Shown here: piece after piece, positions 1 to 12,943 of the stretch
Position numbering within the stretch: the first letter of the stretch is position 1
How the letters are laid out: each line of letters opens with the position of its first letter
NCBI GenBank assembly: GCA_963920765.1
Contig: OY987244.1
Coordinates: 11,410,501 to 11,474,500 of the forward strand
DNA: 64,000 nucleotides
Direction: 5' to 3'
From: Ulota crispa
Lineage: Eukaryota; Streptophyta; Bryopsida; Orthotrichales; Orthotrichaceae
Position numbers and translations under genes: made by a program
The notes under the pieces: model-generated
Told to the model about the DNA's origin: nothing
Seen by the model: only the letters and a program-made list of their open reading frames with translations
Databases searched by the model: none

Positions 1-94
1 TTTGTTCACTGACTCAAATTCAGCAGCTCATAATGTACCTACTCCGTGCGGCTTCCCGTATTCTAACGTCGTCGTCTACTGATGTTTTCAGCAG

Positions 95-3000
95 ATGAAG
101 GAGTCCCGCAGTACAACAGCAGGCTTGCATCATCAGGCACGAATAGCCGCATTGAAGAAGGCACACGAAGCACCACCGCAAAAAGGACCCCGAATTCGCC
201 TACCAAATTCGATCTCATATCCCCTTCCAATCGTTTAACATTTTTTTTTCGTTTCTTCATTATTTCTATTGCTTTTCAATCTAGTTTTGTTGTCTATTTG
301 TGTCATGAACCTGTCGCACAAATGTGCATATCTCGTAATTTCCTAGAGCCAGTGACTTGCAACCTTGACTTGCAACCTTGACTATGATGCACAAATAAGA
401 AGGTTGAGGATAAACACTTGGAAGAGACACATAAAGGTAAGCAATTCAAGAAGGTGGAGAAAAAGCCTTCGGAGGAGGTACCGAAGATTCATGTTTCCCG
501 TGAGAAGCAGCCCAAGAATGTGCAGGATAAGGCTTCAGAAGATAAAATTAAGTCGATCTGGACTCATGAGAATCACTCCGCCCTGACCAGGAGCATGTCC
601 ACATCCAATTTGATCGAGTCTCCTTCTGCACTCTCCCGCAAGGTCTCGTCAATGTCTAAGAGGGTGAAGGAGACACTAGGGAAAGTTATGGCAGGTATAT
701 TTGAGCTCTCTCCATTACCTCGCCGAGTGACAACACACAAGAGAATACTGTCCTAGGAATGATCTATTATCGTTTGCACTTGCATTTATGTTCTGCGAAT
801 TCTATAACCGTGTTTGGAGTGACACGTTGTGTGCAATATTACAGGGCATGCACGAAGGGTACCGAAGGAGCATTCCTTGTCCCATGTTCACCCTGCTGAG
901 AAGACCTCACTGCTTCCTAAGAGGTCAGCTGGATTGCCTTCTGTGCCGGAAGTGAAAGAGCCAAATCTCAGAATACGGTCTAATGCTCCTGTGGCGCCGG
1001 TTAAGGTCAACAAAGAGGTTTATACTGTTAGGGATATATTGCGTGGTAAAGGACCCCCCTCATCTCCTAAAGCAGCCTCAAAGCAAGGCCCTACACTCAC
1101 GAGAAGCAAGAGCGCATTTGCAGTTCCTGGATTACCAAGGGCTACTGATCCCGGACTTGCGAGGATCGCTATGCCTCCTGCACCTGCAACATCTTCTACC
1201 CCTTCTGCTCTTCTGCCACCTTCTACTCCTGCTCCACGACCTTTAAAGCCCGCTGAACCTATAGGAAAACCGACTGGTCTGCGGAAACCTTCACCAAAGC
1301 TGGGCTTCTTTGACACGGTATGTTCGTGTTACGATTCTAGTAACTGCATTCTCCAAGCAGCAATTAGTACTAATTTCGTCTCTGTTAACAAGTCCGTTCA
1401 TACTCGTAGTTTGTGCAGCTAATATGCTTCTGGTGAAAGCCAATTCTGAATTTGATGGTTTTGACATACCAGCTGGGTCTTCATTGCTATTCTGGATACT
1501 TATATGCCCTCTTTCTTGTGTTATAGGGAAGAGCTTCTCCTGCTCCTCAGAAAGCATTCACAATTTCTCAGCCATTCAACTGTATGCGAAACAACCAGCC
1601 CTTGAGGCCAGCTAGCGAGGCTTCTATACCTACTGAAGCACTTGGACATCGAGCGCATGGGCTTCCCCATGCAGTGATCTTTTCTGCCATCCCTACTGCA
1701 CCTCATTTGCGTTCTTGTGTGGCTTCAGCGCCCACGTCTCCTAGAAGTGTCCATCCCAGCTCTCCTAAGGGCGAGTTTACCACAAGCACAAGACCGTCCT
1801 CTCCGACATTCGAAGATGTCGATCAGATAAATTTCTCCGGGATTAGACACGCCACACTATTCGCCGAATCTCACCAACTACTAGCTCAGAAGAGGTTAAT
1901 TGGAGAACATGGCACCGCTGGCATACCACCTGAGGCATCTTCCATAGATTCTATCAAAGTACCTGGATCACTGTCAACTTCTCCAGCAGTGGAGATGCAG
2001 TCAGCCGAACTTGGGCGTGGCGAATTTGCGAGAAATTTTGTCGAGAGCAATCCTCCAATTTCCCCGGCTGTGAATGTTGGAGGGCCAACCCACAGTGGCT
2101 CTAGTTTGGAATCAGCTGGAGGTGACCCTGACGACAAAGTGCTAATAACGACTCTTCGAGAACGCCCGAGGTCCAATGAAGAACCTTCAGTGCTTGCGAG
2201 TCAGCTTTTTCAGAACTCCCCTTCTAAGTCTGGAGAGAAATCTGTGGTGGTCCACCGACATGTTTCTGAGACGTTGCCACTTAGCATACAAGACTCTAAT
2301 GAAGACATTCGTGAGAAAGTTGAATCTTCTGGAGTCAGGGAATTGAGCATCGCATCAAATGTTCTGAAAACCTCCTCTCTGGAGAAGCCTACTAGCTCGA
2401 GGTCCTCAAGTGGAAGGAGACACGACGAGTTGACGAAGCAGGTAGGTTTCAGCTGCTACTCTCCACGCAGCAGCAATGTTCGAGAAGTATCCACTGCGGC
2501 TGTACGCTCTTGTGAGGAGACCTGCAAAGCAGTTTTGGACACTGATCTACCCCCATCAGCTTGTCCCACTACACCCACTAGGAAGGAGAGCTCACACGTT
2601 TTCAGCGCCAAGATATCGAGGCAGTTCGAATCTCCAAGAAGCAAGAGCTTCAGGGAAATTCCTTTGAGACCGAACACCGCTTCAGACTCACCTGCACCTG
2701 CTAACAAGCACGTCCGTAGTGTTAGTCAACGGATACCATGGCTGTCCCCAGGTGGTAAAGATATCAGTGGTGCATCACCGGGCGTCGGTCCATCTACTCC
2801 TGCATCTGATGGGAAACGCCATAGTTCCGTTCCTCCAAGCTATGCTCCAGATACAGCTGGCACTTTTGAGGTTTTAACACCTTCTAGCTCCAAGAATGCT
2901 CGTTGCATTCGCACCCCAGGCAGCTCAACGAAGAAGGCGACCAGGAAGATAGTGGAATTCGAGAGTCCGTCAACGCAGTGGTCCAATTGGCCAGTCCTCG

Positions 3001-3993
3001 GAGCTGCCATTTCTGCAGACCAATTGCCTGGGTCTGGTATGCGTGAGGGATTAAGCTCCTCTCCGCATAGGTCATCAGGGGAGCAAGCCGCGGAGCAAGT
3101 GACTGAATCGCGAGCAGAGAATTTAAGCAATCCCGGGAGCACTCCAATTTCGAAAGCAAGTCATGCAGAATTGGACAGAGCCGCCAATGAACAATGTACA
3201 CTAGCTACAGAACAATCAGCCGACTCACGATTGAGTTTCTCAGATGGTTTTGTGAGTATACCAACGAATTTTGATGAGAATGATAGTGGGTCCAATGGTC
3301 AGAGTTCTTCATTTGGACTCAAGGGGGCAGAGGTGTGCGGTTCAGCGAAGAAAGAGAGAGGCTCATCCATGTTCTCCTTCGCAAGAAAGGCTGTCGCGCT
3401 GTTGACATCGTCTCCGACTCCTGTCGAACCTTCAGGGCAGGACCATGAGGATACCCCCAAATCGTTGATGAAAAGCAGTCGTCGATTTAGCAGATCTAGC
3501 AGTGTCGGCAACAATCCTGCAACTGAGACCAAGCAGCTCCCTCTCTTCTCAGAAGCCAGAATTTGTGAATTAGAGGCAGCAGGACCGGTAAGTCACCGTC
3601 GTCGCTTCTTTGTGCTTTCATCTCGTTCTTTAGGTTGCGAACGAGTACCGTAAGATATATATAACTGACGTGATCTCTGTCCGCGTCCAGGAAATTCTGC
3701 AGAAAAAGAACGGGCCTGTGCAGAATTCTCCACCAGACAAAGTTGTAGCGGACTCCAATCCTTGGTCTCCGGTACGTGAGTTCATCCCGCAACGCACATA
3801 TCATACGTAGGAATTCGGCACGTAAGAGCACTGACATTTCGGTATCACATTCGACCTGGTAGTAAAGTTTGCTTATGTTTCAATGATCAGAGGAAATCTG
3901 TTGTTATTGCAGGTGCGAAAGACTGGGCAACCTTTGGGTCCTTTTGACTGCACCAAGCTCAAGTATATTAGCCCCGGCTTTGTAACCTCGTAA
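95..3993 (+). CDS. uncharacterised Ser/Pro-rich protein, six-exon model
   Basis: I do not recognise this family. Proposed exons are 95-232, 403-694, 845-1317, 1527-3587, 3691-3771 and 3913-3993, giving about 1041 aa with consistent phase at every junction. Exons 3-6 have good GT-AG sites (donors GTATGT, GTAAGT, GTACGT). The first junction is weak (donor GTTTAA, acceptor near 400-403), so the start at the ATG at 95 is tentative and the gene may begin left of the window. The protein is largely low-complexity: Ser-, Pro- and Thr-rich, with basic patches (RSKSAFAVPG in exon 3), SP/TP sites, and Ala/Pro runs near residues 220-280. No transmembrane segment or known catalytic motif is visible. The last two exons encode a less biased tail with NPWSPVRKTGQPLGPFDCTK, which looks like the conserved part. 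A disordered scaffold or phosphoprotein is a guess only. Confidence 0.6.
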
Positions 3994-5075
3994 TTATACT
4001 GGCTGCTTTACTTGTAAATCTATACTTGAAAGTCAACAGCTAGTTGATGCATGGCTGTTTGTTAGTCCTTTTAGCCAATACTCAGTGTACGTACTTCAGC
4101 ACGTAAAATTGAAATCTTATGAATCACAGAGCCATTTAGTGACTGGGTACTGTGATGCTCTAATTCGTGGCTGTCCTTAAATAGTGCTCCTTACAGATAC
4201 ATTCAAGATACTGCCACCTATCTGTAAAGTAAGATGGTCGAAAGCAACGTTGCCATTCCAACCCTTTCTTGTTATGAAGATCAATTTCTGCTTGCATTAT
4301 GATTCATTGGCTGTTTAACAAATGAAAATTGCTTCTCGTGCAGTAAAAAGACAAGAGCAGTGCAATGGGATGTTCTATGTATGCCCAGGCCACTGGAGTT
4401 TGCCCGACAACATCATGTGATGCATCCTTCATGGATTTCTTCCTGTCAGTGGCTGGGGACCAGAGCAGGGCTACGTTCTAAAGTCAGATACCGGGATTTT
4501 GGTTATACGTTTGACTTCTGCTGCTCATTCTCCTGCTAACTTAAACCCCTTGTGTTCATAGATTGCCCGGCCATGTATTTCTAATCAATGGTCTCTTCAG
4601 CTTTTCTACTGCAAGTTCCCTAAAGAACTACGAAACCTCACTCTTACAATGGCAGTCAGGCTGGGTCAAAATTATGCTCTTTTGATTCTCATGGAGGTTA
4701 ATTCAGATTGTCTTTGCCCTACCATGTTCTCATCTGCTGGTATTAGCTGCAGTGAACTAAGAATACCACAATCTGTTGCAAGTGATGAAAATTGTAATTA
4801 GAAGAAAACTAACAGGTTTTGATTTTGTTGTTGCTTGATATATAAAATGGGAACTTTCACTAGCTTACCTTTGGCTTGCTATGAATAGTTTATGTGTTCA
4901 TAACCAAAAGAAAAAAAAAAAAAAAAAACTGCAAATTTTAGAAGCGTTGGTTGTTGATGATTATGTAAAGTGAAACGAAGCCATGCAAATGATAACATAT
5001 TGCCCCTTGGAGACCAAAGGCTGGTCCAGCTTTATAAACTTGTGAACATATTAATAAATGCAAGTCAGGAGATTC
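3994..5075. other. 3' flank of the Ser/Pro-rich gene
   Basis: There is no convincing coding sequence here. It probably holds the 3' UTR and intergenic DNA. A poly-A tract lies near 4910-4927. I see no repeat ends or other structure. Confidence 0.4.
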
Positions 5076-5079
5076 TTAA

Positions 5080-5995
5080 CCCCTAAATGCCTGAGGCACC
5101 AGATTCTGGTGACAAAAAAATTTCAGGAAACTTCGAAACCTTGTTGAAGGCACAGATTTTTTTTTTTTGAGGTTTTTTTTTTTGGAAAAATTGTGCTCTA
5201 AAGTTAGCTTCACCGTTCAAATTCAACTTCCTCCATATCTTGTTCCATTTGTTTTTGGTGGAAGGTTAACTACAAGCATATATTTTCTGTCATGAATAAT
5301 GTTGTGAATAGTGTCATGAATAGTGTCACAAAGCTTATGAGAAGTTTCCACATTGAAAAGACAAGGCATCAAGTTGAGCAAAAGGTGAAGATTTCCCTTG
5401 AGCATTCCCTTGGGCAATAAGGGCCTTTTTTTGAAATTTTGACATCTAACAAAATCTAAAAGTGCTTTTGGACTAATTTCACTTGGGATGTCTTTGTTAT
5501 TAAAATTAGAATCTATTCACCATTGAAAATTCTTTCATTCATAATGACTTTTGGTCAATAATTGAAGCTGAAAATATCTTTGTATTAGACAGTTGCGTTT
5601 TGATAGTTGCGTTGCAGGCTCATTTGTGAAATTGTGGTCATGGATTTGGAAGAGGGGCCATTGGTTTTAAAGAAAGAACAATAAATATTAAAGCATCCTA
5701 AGTGGTTGTTTCCCAATTTTGTATCCAAAAGTTACCAATTTGCATTAGAAGATTTGGGTAGCTCCAAAAAAAGAAAAAAAAAAATTCCATACTCATCATC
5801 ATTCAATCACAAATATCTTAAAATCCACAAGACCATTTTGGATTCTTTTTAGGTAGTGCCATCTAGAAACCTTGAAGTTCAAAATTCAATAATTACAATT
5901 TTATTTTGATGTTTAATATTGATCTTACAAGAACAATTCAAAAACTTCAAAACTACCTACCAAAAACAAGGAAAACACCCTTGGGAATTTAGGGG
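5080..5995. mobile_element. TTAA-target DNA transposon, non-autonomous, 916 bp
   Basis: Inverted termini CCCCTAAATGCC and (complement of the right end) CCCCTAAATTCC are each flanked by TTAA at 5076-5079 and 5996-5999. TTAA duplications with C-rich ends are typical of the piggyBac and Kolobok groups. No transposase is visible, so it is non-autonomous. Three other elements of 904-915 bp in this window share size and ends (14142, 46079, 48570) and are probably the same family. Confidence 0.7.
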
Positions 5996-5999
5996 TTAA

Positions 6000-8729
6000 A
6001 TGATAGCCTTCCATTGAAAATATGGAGTTTGACCCATAACAATATCGATTAAACTGGTGAATACATAAAACGAAATCCTTTGAGTTCTCAAGGTGAGTTC
6101 TACTTAAGGTTTTTTTTTGGATTTATACTTTACTTATACAAAAGTATTTTTACAGGAGCCAGTATTTCAGCTATGAAATAAAACACTATCGTATTACCTA
6201 GAATTATGAATCATTTGCAAAGAAAGGTTTTAGAAGTTTGTATATATAAATGTCATAAATTGAAAAGGCTTAAGATAGGTAGCTCAAAAAGAGTCATTTT
6301 AAGGGTTGGTTGGATTTTTCACGGTCAGACAAGAAGATTTTTTGTGACAAACAAAAATAGATGTCAATTGTAACACAATTTTTTCACATTTTTTGAAGCG
6401 TTTAATCTATTGATGAATTTTCAAAAAAATTGTAGTAGACACCTATTTGTGACTCTAGGTCTCCCAAAACCCATCCCTTTGCAACTTGTATAAAATTGGG
6501 TGAAATAAAAAGAGTTTGATTGGCTCTTGCAAAAGAATATGCCTTTTTTTGTCCACCCAATGACTAAAGAAAGTACATTTAAGGACCACTCACATCCATT
6601 CATGAGCTAATTATATGGTTGCTTTAGGTGAAAGGGTTGCAATTGGAGCAGACCACCTTATTCAAGTCTCTTTTACCATTTGAATGGATGAACAAGAAAC
6701 ACTTGGATTCAATTTTGTATGCATAGGACATGTTTGAGGATTTATGTTTTTCAAAACTTGTATGCGTGATCCTTGAAGGATAATTTTGCTCATTTTTTCA
6801 ATAAAGTTAGTATAATGATCACAATATCTTAAAGCTTGAGCATTAAAAACAAGTTCATTCTGAACTTTTAGAAGGGTGAAGTTGCGTCTTTCAAATCTTC
6901 ACTAAGGTAGGAGGTTCTAAAAGCGTTACAAAGGCAAAAGGATCAAAGTTGGAAGGATTTTTGTTAACTATAGATATTTTCATTATAGATTAAAAATATA
7001 TAGTTGGTTTGTTTTTTAATATATAAATGCAAAGAATTAAGGTAGCACAAAACAAATACACCTACAACACAACAAGGTACTTAATCCCAAAATAGATGGC
7101 TAAACTTTAGTTTTTTTTATCAAACCTCATTAAAAATGAACATCTTCTTCAAATTTTTATTATCAAAAAATATAGAAGCACATATCTATCTTAGATAAAT
7201 TTCAATTTTATAAATTTTTAAATGAAAAAAAAAATATATTTATCACATACATTTTTTAAATGCTCTTGATTATTGCAAAAGAGCCTTCAAAATAGGTAAT
7301 AATAGAGTTTATAAAATTTCTCATGAATGCTTGTGATTATTTAAACAATTTCTACAATCAAATCAAACATAGATAACAATATAGTGCCTCTCTACATAAA
7401 TTATTCTTGAATGGTACAAGCATGCACTCACAATTTTTGAACTTTTTATAAATAAGAATTGAATTTTCAAAAACTAAATATAGATGCATGACCAAAATCA
7501 ATCCTAGACCTTCTTTTTCAAAAGGTGAACTTTACAACAAGAATCTCCAAAGATAAATTTTGCAATAAGAATACTTAGAGAGACTTTTTTTCAAAAGCGT
7601 TTGCACCAAAGCAATAAAACTTCATCAACGCCAATTTATTAATACCAACAAGCTACTTGTAAAAATAGGAGTGTTTACAATAATTGTTATCTACTCCAAA
7701 AATCTCTTATTTAGAAGGACAACAATTTTTTTATTATAGATTCAAATATCAATAAGCTTTTCATACAAAAGTTGAAGGGGCAAGATTTTTTCATATATGT
7801 TGCAAATGTTGTTATTAAGGTAGTGTGTTTTTTTTGCCCTTATTTAACTAGTATCATCAAGTACAAAGGTAGGTAATAGAATTTTCTATGTATTAAAAGG
7901 TATTCATCATAAATTGAGTTTCTTTTAGAACATTGTTCAATTCCATTGTCATATGTTCATGGTTAATCCAACAAATTTGAATGTTCGTCAAATTAAAGAT
8001 AAATAGATGTGCTTAATTCTTATTTTTCAATGAAAATGAATGAAAATGTATTGAACCATCCAAACTAGTAAAAAACCAAAGCAATGCAATGCAAAAAAAA
8101 ACTTTGTGGATGGTCCACCTTATTTTATTGTCAATGAGACCCAATAATTGCTTTATGAATGACATTCAAAAACCCAAGAATGATATTGTACATTGTTTTT
8201 TCTTTGAGAAATCTAAGTGAAAAAAAAATAACAACATATTTGCATCTTTGCATTAAATTCATGTCACAACATTCTAGTAATATTCTTGTGGTGCATGTTG
8301 TATTATACAAAAAATGGCATCCATATACAACAAGTTTCAATGCTTTTTTCTTAAAATTTGATTTTGATGTTCAAAACAATTGTATTTGCACTTGAGCAAT
8401 ACAGTACTAACAAACTGAATCTATCCAAGTTTACCTTCAACTTAAATTTATATATTTTGAAAGATTTCTGACAAGAATTAATTTATTGAAATTGAAAGTC
8501 CATTTAACCGTATTTCTGATTTTACCATAAACATTTGGTTAAACGACAATGTCCAAGTATGGTGTAGTTTTTAAAACATGCTTATCTCAAACACTTAAAA
8601 AATTTGTGAGTTCTATTAGACAGTAAAGAAAAATGCACTCACAAAATGGCTGTTTAAAATGTTACTACAATCTTTTTTTTCTTCATCTCCACACGTTCCT
8701 GAACACAAAATAATTAAAATGCCAATGAG
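6000..8729. other. AT-rich gene-free DNA
   Basis: About 2.7 kb of AT-rich sequence with no ORF that looks coding. I found no paired terminal repeats. It may consist of older decayed repeats. Confidence 0.4.
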
Positions 8730-8866
8730 CTATACTAAATATTGCATATAGGTTGCCTTCACAATCAAGTTGCCTTACAATGAAAAGTTATATCATGACT
8801 CATTGCTTAATTCGAGGCTTAATCACTTGAAGGTACATGCAACTCTCTCAATACTAAAAAATTATA

Positions 8867-9112
8867 CTTCCCCTGTTCCAAAATAATCTTCATGTTGGCC
8901 TTTATTTAGTGTCCCAAAATGATCTTCTTGTTGGAAGAGGAAGGCAGCTAGTGACACTTGTACATAGTCCAAAAGCATGGGCATTAGCGTTCCTAAAATT
9001 GGTTTTGGGTTTTTAGCCAAATGGCTATAATCGTGGGAAAATAGGAGCTATTATTGCAATATGGAAGGAGAATGGTTACAGCACGGCAAATAACTTAGAG
9101 AAAAAAAAGTAA

Positions 9113-9202
<90 letters not shown>

Positions 9203-10384
9203 TAAAGTAGAGTATGACTTGCAAACCTGAAGAAAATTGTGGAGTTTACTGATGGTGACTTTTGGTTAATCGGTTTGTTACAATTGCTAACCAATCTTGG
9301 AATATGTAAATTATTGGCAACTAGAGTACAAAATTTTAAATGATGTATAACAAACATTGTCACAAATAGTGTCACTAATTTGGAAATTGAACCCATCTTG
9401 CATAAGCAAGATTGCCCGTTTTGCATTATCAGTGATTTGCATATTAACAAAAACAAGCCACAATAATATGGGTTAAAATTGACATAAGTAATGAGAAATT
9501 GCAGTTGCACCCACCTCAAACTCCGCACTTCAATTTTCCTAGCAAGTTCAAGTAAAATCTAGTAAAGGTTGTAGTAGTTAAGGTTCAACTTTAGAATTGC
9601 AAAGCATGCAAGCTTACCCTTTGGTGGAATTTAACCGCACAAACACGCATCCCGCACAATTGAACCTAATCCAAACATTAACAAGCAATTGAGCATTGGA
9701 TTGCACGATTAAGTGCACAACAACAAGAACACAAGTGGCATTACCTCACTGTAAGTTTGCAACAAAGATCACCACCTCAACCAGTAAACTACTAAACCTA
9801 ATTAAATTCCACAGTTATGACTAACCCCACCACTAACCTCAACTTGTAATTTTTTGTGCAAGAGAAAATTGGAGGTTGCAATTTCAATGGTGGAGATGTT
9901 GGTGCTATAGCAATAGGTGTTCTCTTGAGATAGCTAAGGAGCTACATCTATGAAGTTGACAAAGGGGATGGATGCTAATTTTGGAGCGGGAGGAAATAGC
10001 AAATTGCAATTTGATATTTTCCAATTATAATTTCTTGCTCAAATTTCCAAAATTTTCAAAATAATCCTATATACATGTAGCACACAATTTTTTTTATAGA
10101 AATCTAGCTAAATTTAGCCAATTTTGGGAACGATGATGGGCATGCTAACCAATCCCATGCCATCAAGTGAGTGGCCACCGGTGCTTTTCAAAAATACCTC
10201 AAAAATTCAATTTTCAAGCACTTTGAAACCACACTTTGAAAACTAATTTGAAACTCAAATATTCAAAACAATAGGAGGACATCAAACTCTATTCATAAGT
10301 CCAATTTTTTTTTTTAAATGGTTATTTTCAAACTTAATTTATAACATTGTGTGTAGTAGAAAGATCGTTTTGGGACGGAGGGAG
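8867..10384. mobile_element. mariner/Stowaway-type element, 1518 bp, non-autonomous
   Basis: Termini CTTCCCCTGTTCCAAAATA on the left and, complemented, CTCCCTCCGTCCCAAAACG on the right are the classic plant Stowaway/Tc1-mariner ends. They are flanked by TA at 8865-8866 and 10385-10386. No transposase reading frame is visible. The interior holds a long TA microsatellite. It interrupts an older MITE (8730-10570). Confidence 0.75.
9119..9200. repeat. (TA)n microsatellite
   Basis: An uninterrupted TA dinucleotide run of about 80 bp inside the mariner-like element. Its true length is liable to assembly error. Confidence 0.95.
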
Positions 10385-10757
10385 TATGATTTACAACATG
10401 GATGTTGTTCATTTGTTTTTTTCCCAATTTTTTTGTTGATGTCAAGCACTTTAAATTTTGTTAATTGCAATAGTTATTGCTAAAAATTATTGTAGAATAA
10501 GTAAGTATTAAAATAGTGTAAAATATCAAAAAATTAGTGTGAGGAAACCTAAATGCAATGTTCAGTGTAGTCATCTCATCATTGTCTTTGAGAAGCGGCT
10601 TTTGGCATCAATTTCAAGCATTGGCTCCTGGCGCGGGCTTTGGGCATGGCTTTTGATATCAACTTTGAGCATATTTTGTAAGTGAAAGTTCTCTACAGAT
10701 TGCAGTGGCGATCCATTTCTTGCATGGGTAAAAAACTCATGTGTAAACAAAAAATAC

Positions 10758-11271
10758 TGCGTGGGTAAATTGGACTGCGTGGGTAAATTGGATTGCGTGG
10801 GTAAATTGGACTGCGTGGGTAAATTGGACTGCGTGGGTAAATTGGACTGCGTGGGTAAATTGGACTGCGTGGGTAAATTGGACTGCGTGGGTAAATTGGA
10901 CTGCGTGGGTAAATTGGACTGCGTGGGTAAATTGGACTGCGTGGGTAAATTGGACTGCGTGGGTAAATTGGACTGCGTGGGTAAATTGGACTGCGTGGGT
11001 AAATTGGACTGCGTGGGTAAATTGGACTGCGTGGGTAAATTGGACTGCGTGGGTAAATTGGACTGCGTGGGTAAATTGGACTGCGTGGGTAAATTGGACT
11101 GCGTGGGTAAATTGGACTGCGTGGGTAAATTGGACTGCGTGGGTAAATTGGACTGCGTGGGTAAATTGGACTGCGTGGGTAAATTGGACTGCGTGGGTAA
11201 ATTGGACTGCGTGGGTAAATTGGACTGCGTGGGTAAATTGGACTGCGTGGGTAAATTGGACTGCGTGGGTA
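10758..11271. repeat. 18-bp minisatellite, 28 near-identical units
   Basis: The unit TGCGTGGGTAAATTGGAC is repeated 28 times with almost no variation (one early unit has GGATTG for GGACTG). Because 18 is a multiple of 3, it leaves an open frame repeating GKLDCV. This is not evidence of a gene: there is no codon bias, start context or flanking exon. Decayed relatives of the unit (GTGGGTA...AAATTGGAT) extend on both sides, from about 10725 to 11465, with diverged spacing. Confidence 0.95.
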
Positions 11272-12360
11272 TAATCAGAAAATGGATCTTTCTATTGTGT
11301 GGGTAAAAATGAAAATTGGATCATTTTATTATGTGGGTAGTAACAAAAAAATTGATCTTTTTATTGCATGGATAAAAGTAAAAAAAATTGCTGCATGGGC
11401 AAAGATTTTTTTTTTTTTTTTTTTTTTTTGCGTAATTGTGCTTAAAATTGGATTGCATGGGTAGAGAACAACTTTTTTTACTACAAAACACACAAAAGTT
11501 TCTTGGAGGGGGACAGTCCCTCTTATATTTTGCATACATTTGTGATAATGACCTATTTAATGGGGGGCTATTTTATTGTGTGAAATAGATTATAAGACAT
11601 GGTATTTTTTTAAATCAGGGGAAATGTTAGTGATGAATTTCACTATATTAGTACTTATAATTTTCCCAAGGGAGGGGGGCATTTTAAGATATCGCATATT
11701 ACTTACACTTCATTTTTTCCTTAACCCCATTTTTTCCTAATACCCCATTTTTTCCTTGTAACCCATTCTTTTTGTTGTATTCAATCTTTTTCCTAAGTTC
11801 CCCACTATCTTGAAAGTGTAAAATACTAGGAGCCATGCTGCAATGACGTGTACACAATCTTAACACAAGAAATCAAAGGCAAAGAGAAGCCAACATGATC
11901 ATCAATATTACATACAAAACAAGACAAACACCAAAAGAATGCAGTTTGTGTTAAAGAACATAGTCAAGGATGAGAACATGACACCCTTTTTCTCCATGCT
12001 ATTTTACATCTACAGCTTTCATAATTCTGTCATTTTTTTCTACCCTATATTATATTATTTATATATAATCATATTTTTCACTACTAGTGGGTCCATGTAC
12101 CTGCCATTCCGGTGGAGGGCCATCACAAGATGAGGTCCCTGCAAAAAAATTAACATAAAATTCTGTAAACTCTCCAAACTTAGCTTGGTCTTTGTTTCAC
12201 ATTAAAAAACATTCCATGGGCCATCCAATGCCGGTTAGTAAGGTAGAAAATTTGGTCACAACAAATTTGGTTATTAATTAGTTTCTCAACCGCCTTACAT
12301 TCTATTATTTTGACCCCTTACTACCCAACTACTCAACTAATACAACCAGGCTTATTATAT
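11272..12360. other. decayed minisatellite flank and AT-rich DNA
   Basis: Up to about 11465 the sequence holds degenerate GCGTGGGTA-like units and a poly-T run (11408-11429). Beyond that are short C-rich/T-rich repeats (CCCCATTTTTTCC near 11726-11760) and AT-rich DNA. No gene is seen. Confidence 0.5.
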
Positions 12361-12361
12361 A

Positions 12362-12943
12362 CTCCCTTTGTCCCATTATAAAGCTCCAAAAACTTCTCCA
12401 TGAGGGATTAACTATCTTTTCAGTCATTATGTAAGTGACAAATACATTCTAGAATCAATATACCACCTACCAAATATCTACAAAATTTCAAGTTTTTATG
12501 CTGCCGTTTAGACATCCAAATTCCATGCAAAAAGTACCATTTTTGTGCATTTTTTGTGAAAAATACCGGCTCCTCATTATTTTAGTTTTTGTAATGATGA
12601 CACATGCATTCTAGAATCAATATACCATCTACCAAATGTGTGCAAAATCTCCAGCTTTGATGTTGCTGTTTGGGCACCCAAATTTCATGCAAAAAAATAC
12701 CATATTTGTACATGTTACTAGCTCCTCATTATTGATGATTTAAAGATTAGTAGCAATAGTGGTACCTCATATGGGCAAGGCCAAGCTTGTTAGGAGAGGA
12801 ATGCTCTCTAATTGCTTAACTTGCCCCCATGAGATCATTGGACACAACAAACGCTTTCTCAACAATTGAAATTAACAAAAGAAAACTTTTTAGTGGAACA
12901 AGAACTATGCCTAATTTGGAGCTTTATATTGGGATAGGGGGAA
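12362..12943. mobile_element. Stowaway-like MITE, copy 1
   Basis: The left end CTCCCTTTGTCCCATTATA and the right end (complement starting TTCCCCCTATCCC) both continue into AAAGCTCCAAA, forming inverted repeats of about 28 bp next to TA. A segment of about 160 bp containing 'cattctagaatcaatatacca' occurs twice inside. A strongly conserved stem-loop block lies at 12761-12840 (see findings). Copies 2 and 3 are at 24839 and 34203. Confidence 0.75.

Larger units (their letters stand above)
8730..10570. mobile_element. small MITE (ATTGCATTTAGG family) split by a mariner insertion
   Basis: The left end reads ACTAAATATTGCATATAGG (from about 8730). The right end, complemented, reads CTACACTGAACATTGC (to 10570). 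Together with related copies at 13470, 15327, 55875 and 58135 it defines one family with termini like TACACTAAATATTGCATTTA. Without the 1518-bp insertion at 8867-10384 it would be about 320 bp. The internal phrase around 'catgactcattgctt' is shared with the copies at 15.08 kb and 55.94 kb. Confidence 0.65.

Noticed and set aside
10758-11271. Regular array that might suggest CRISPR
   Set aside because: There are no spacers: units are contiguous and identical, in a plant nuclear context.
10761-11306. 181-codon open frame repeating GKLDCV
   Set aside because: It is the 18-bp minisatellite read in one frame. There is no ATG at its head, no exon structure and no amino-acid variation typical of a protein.
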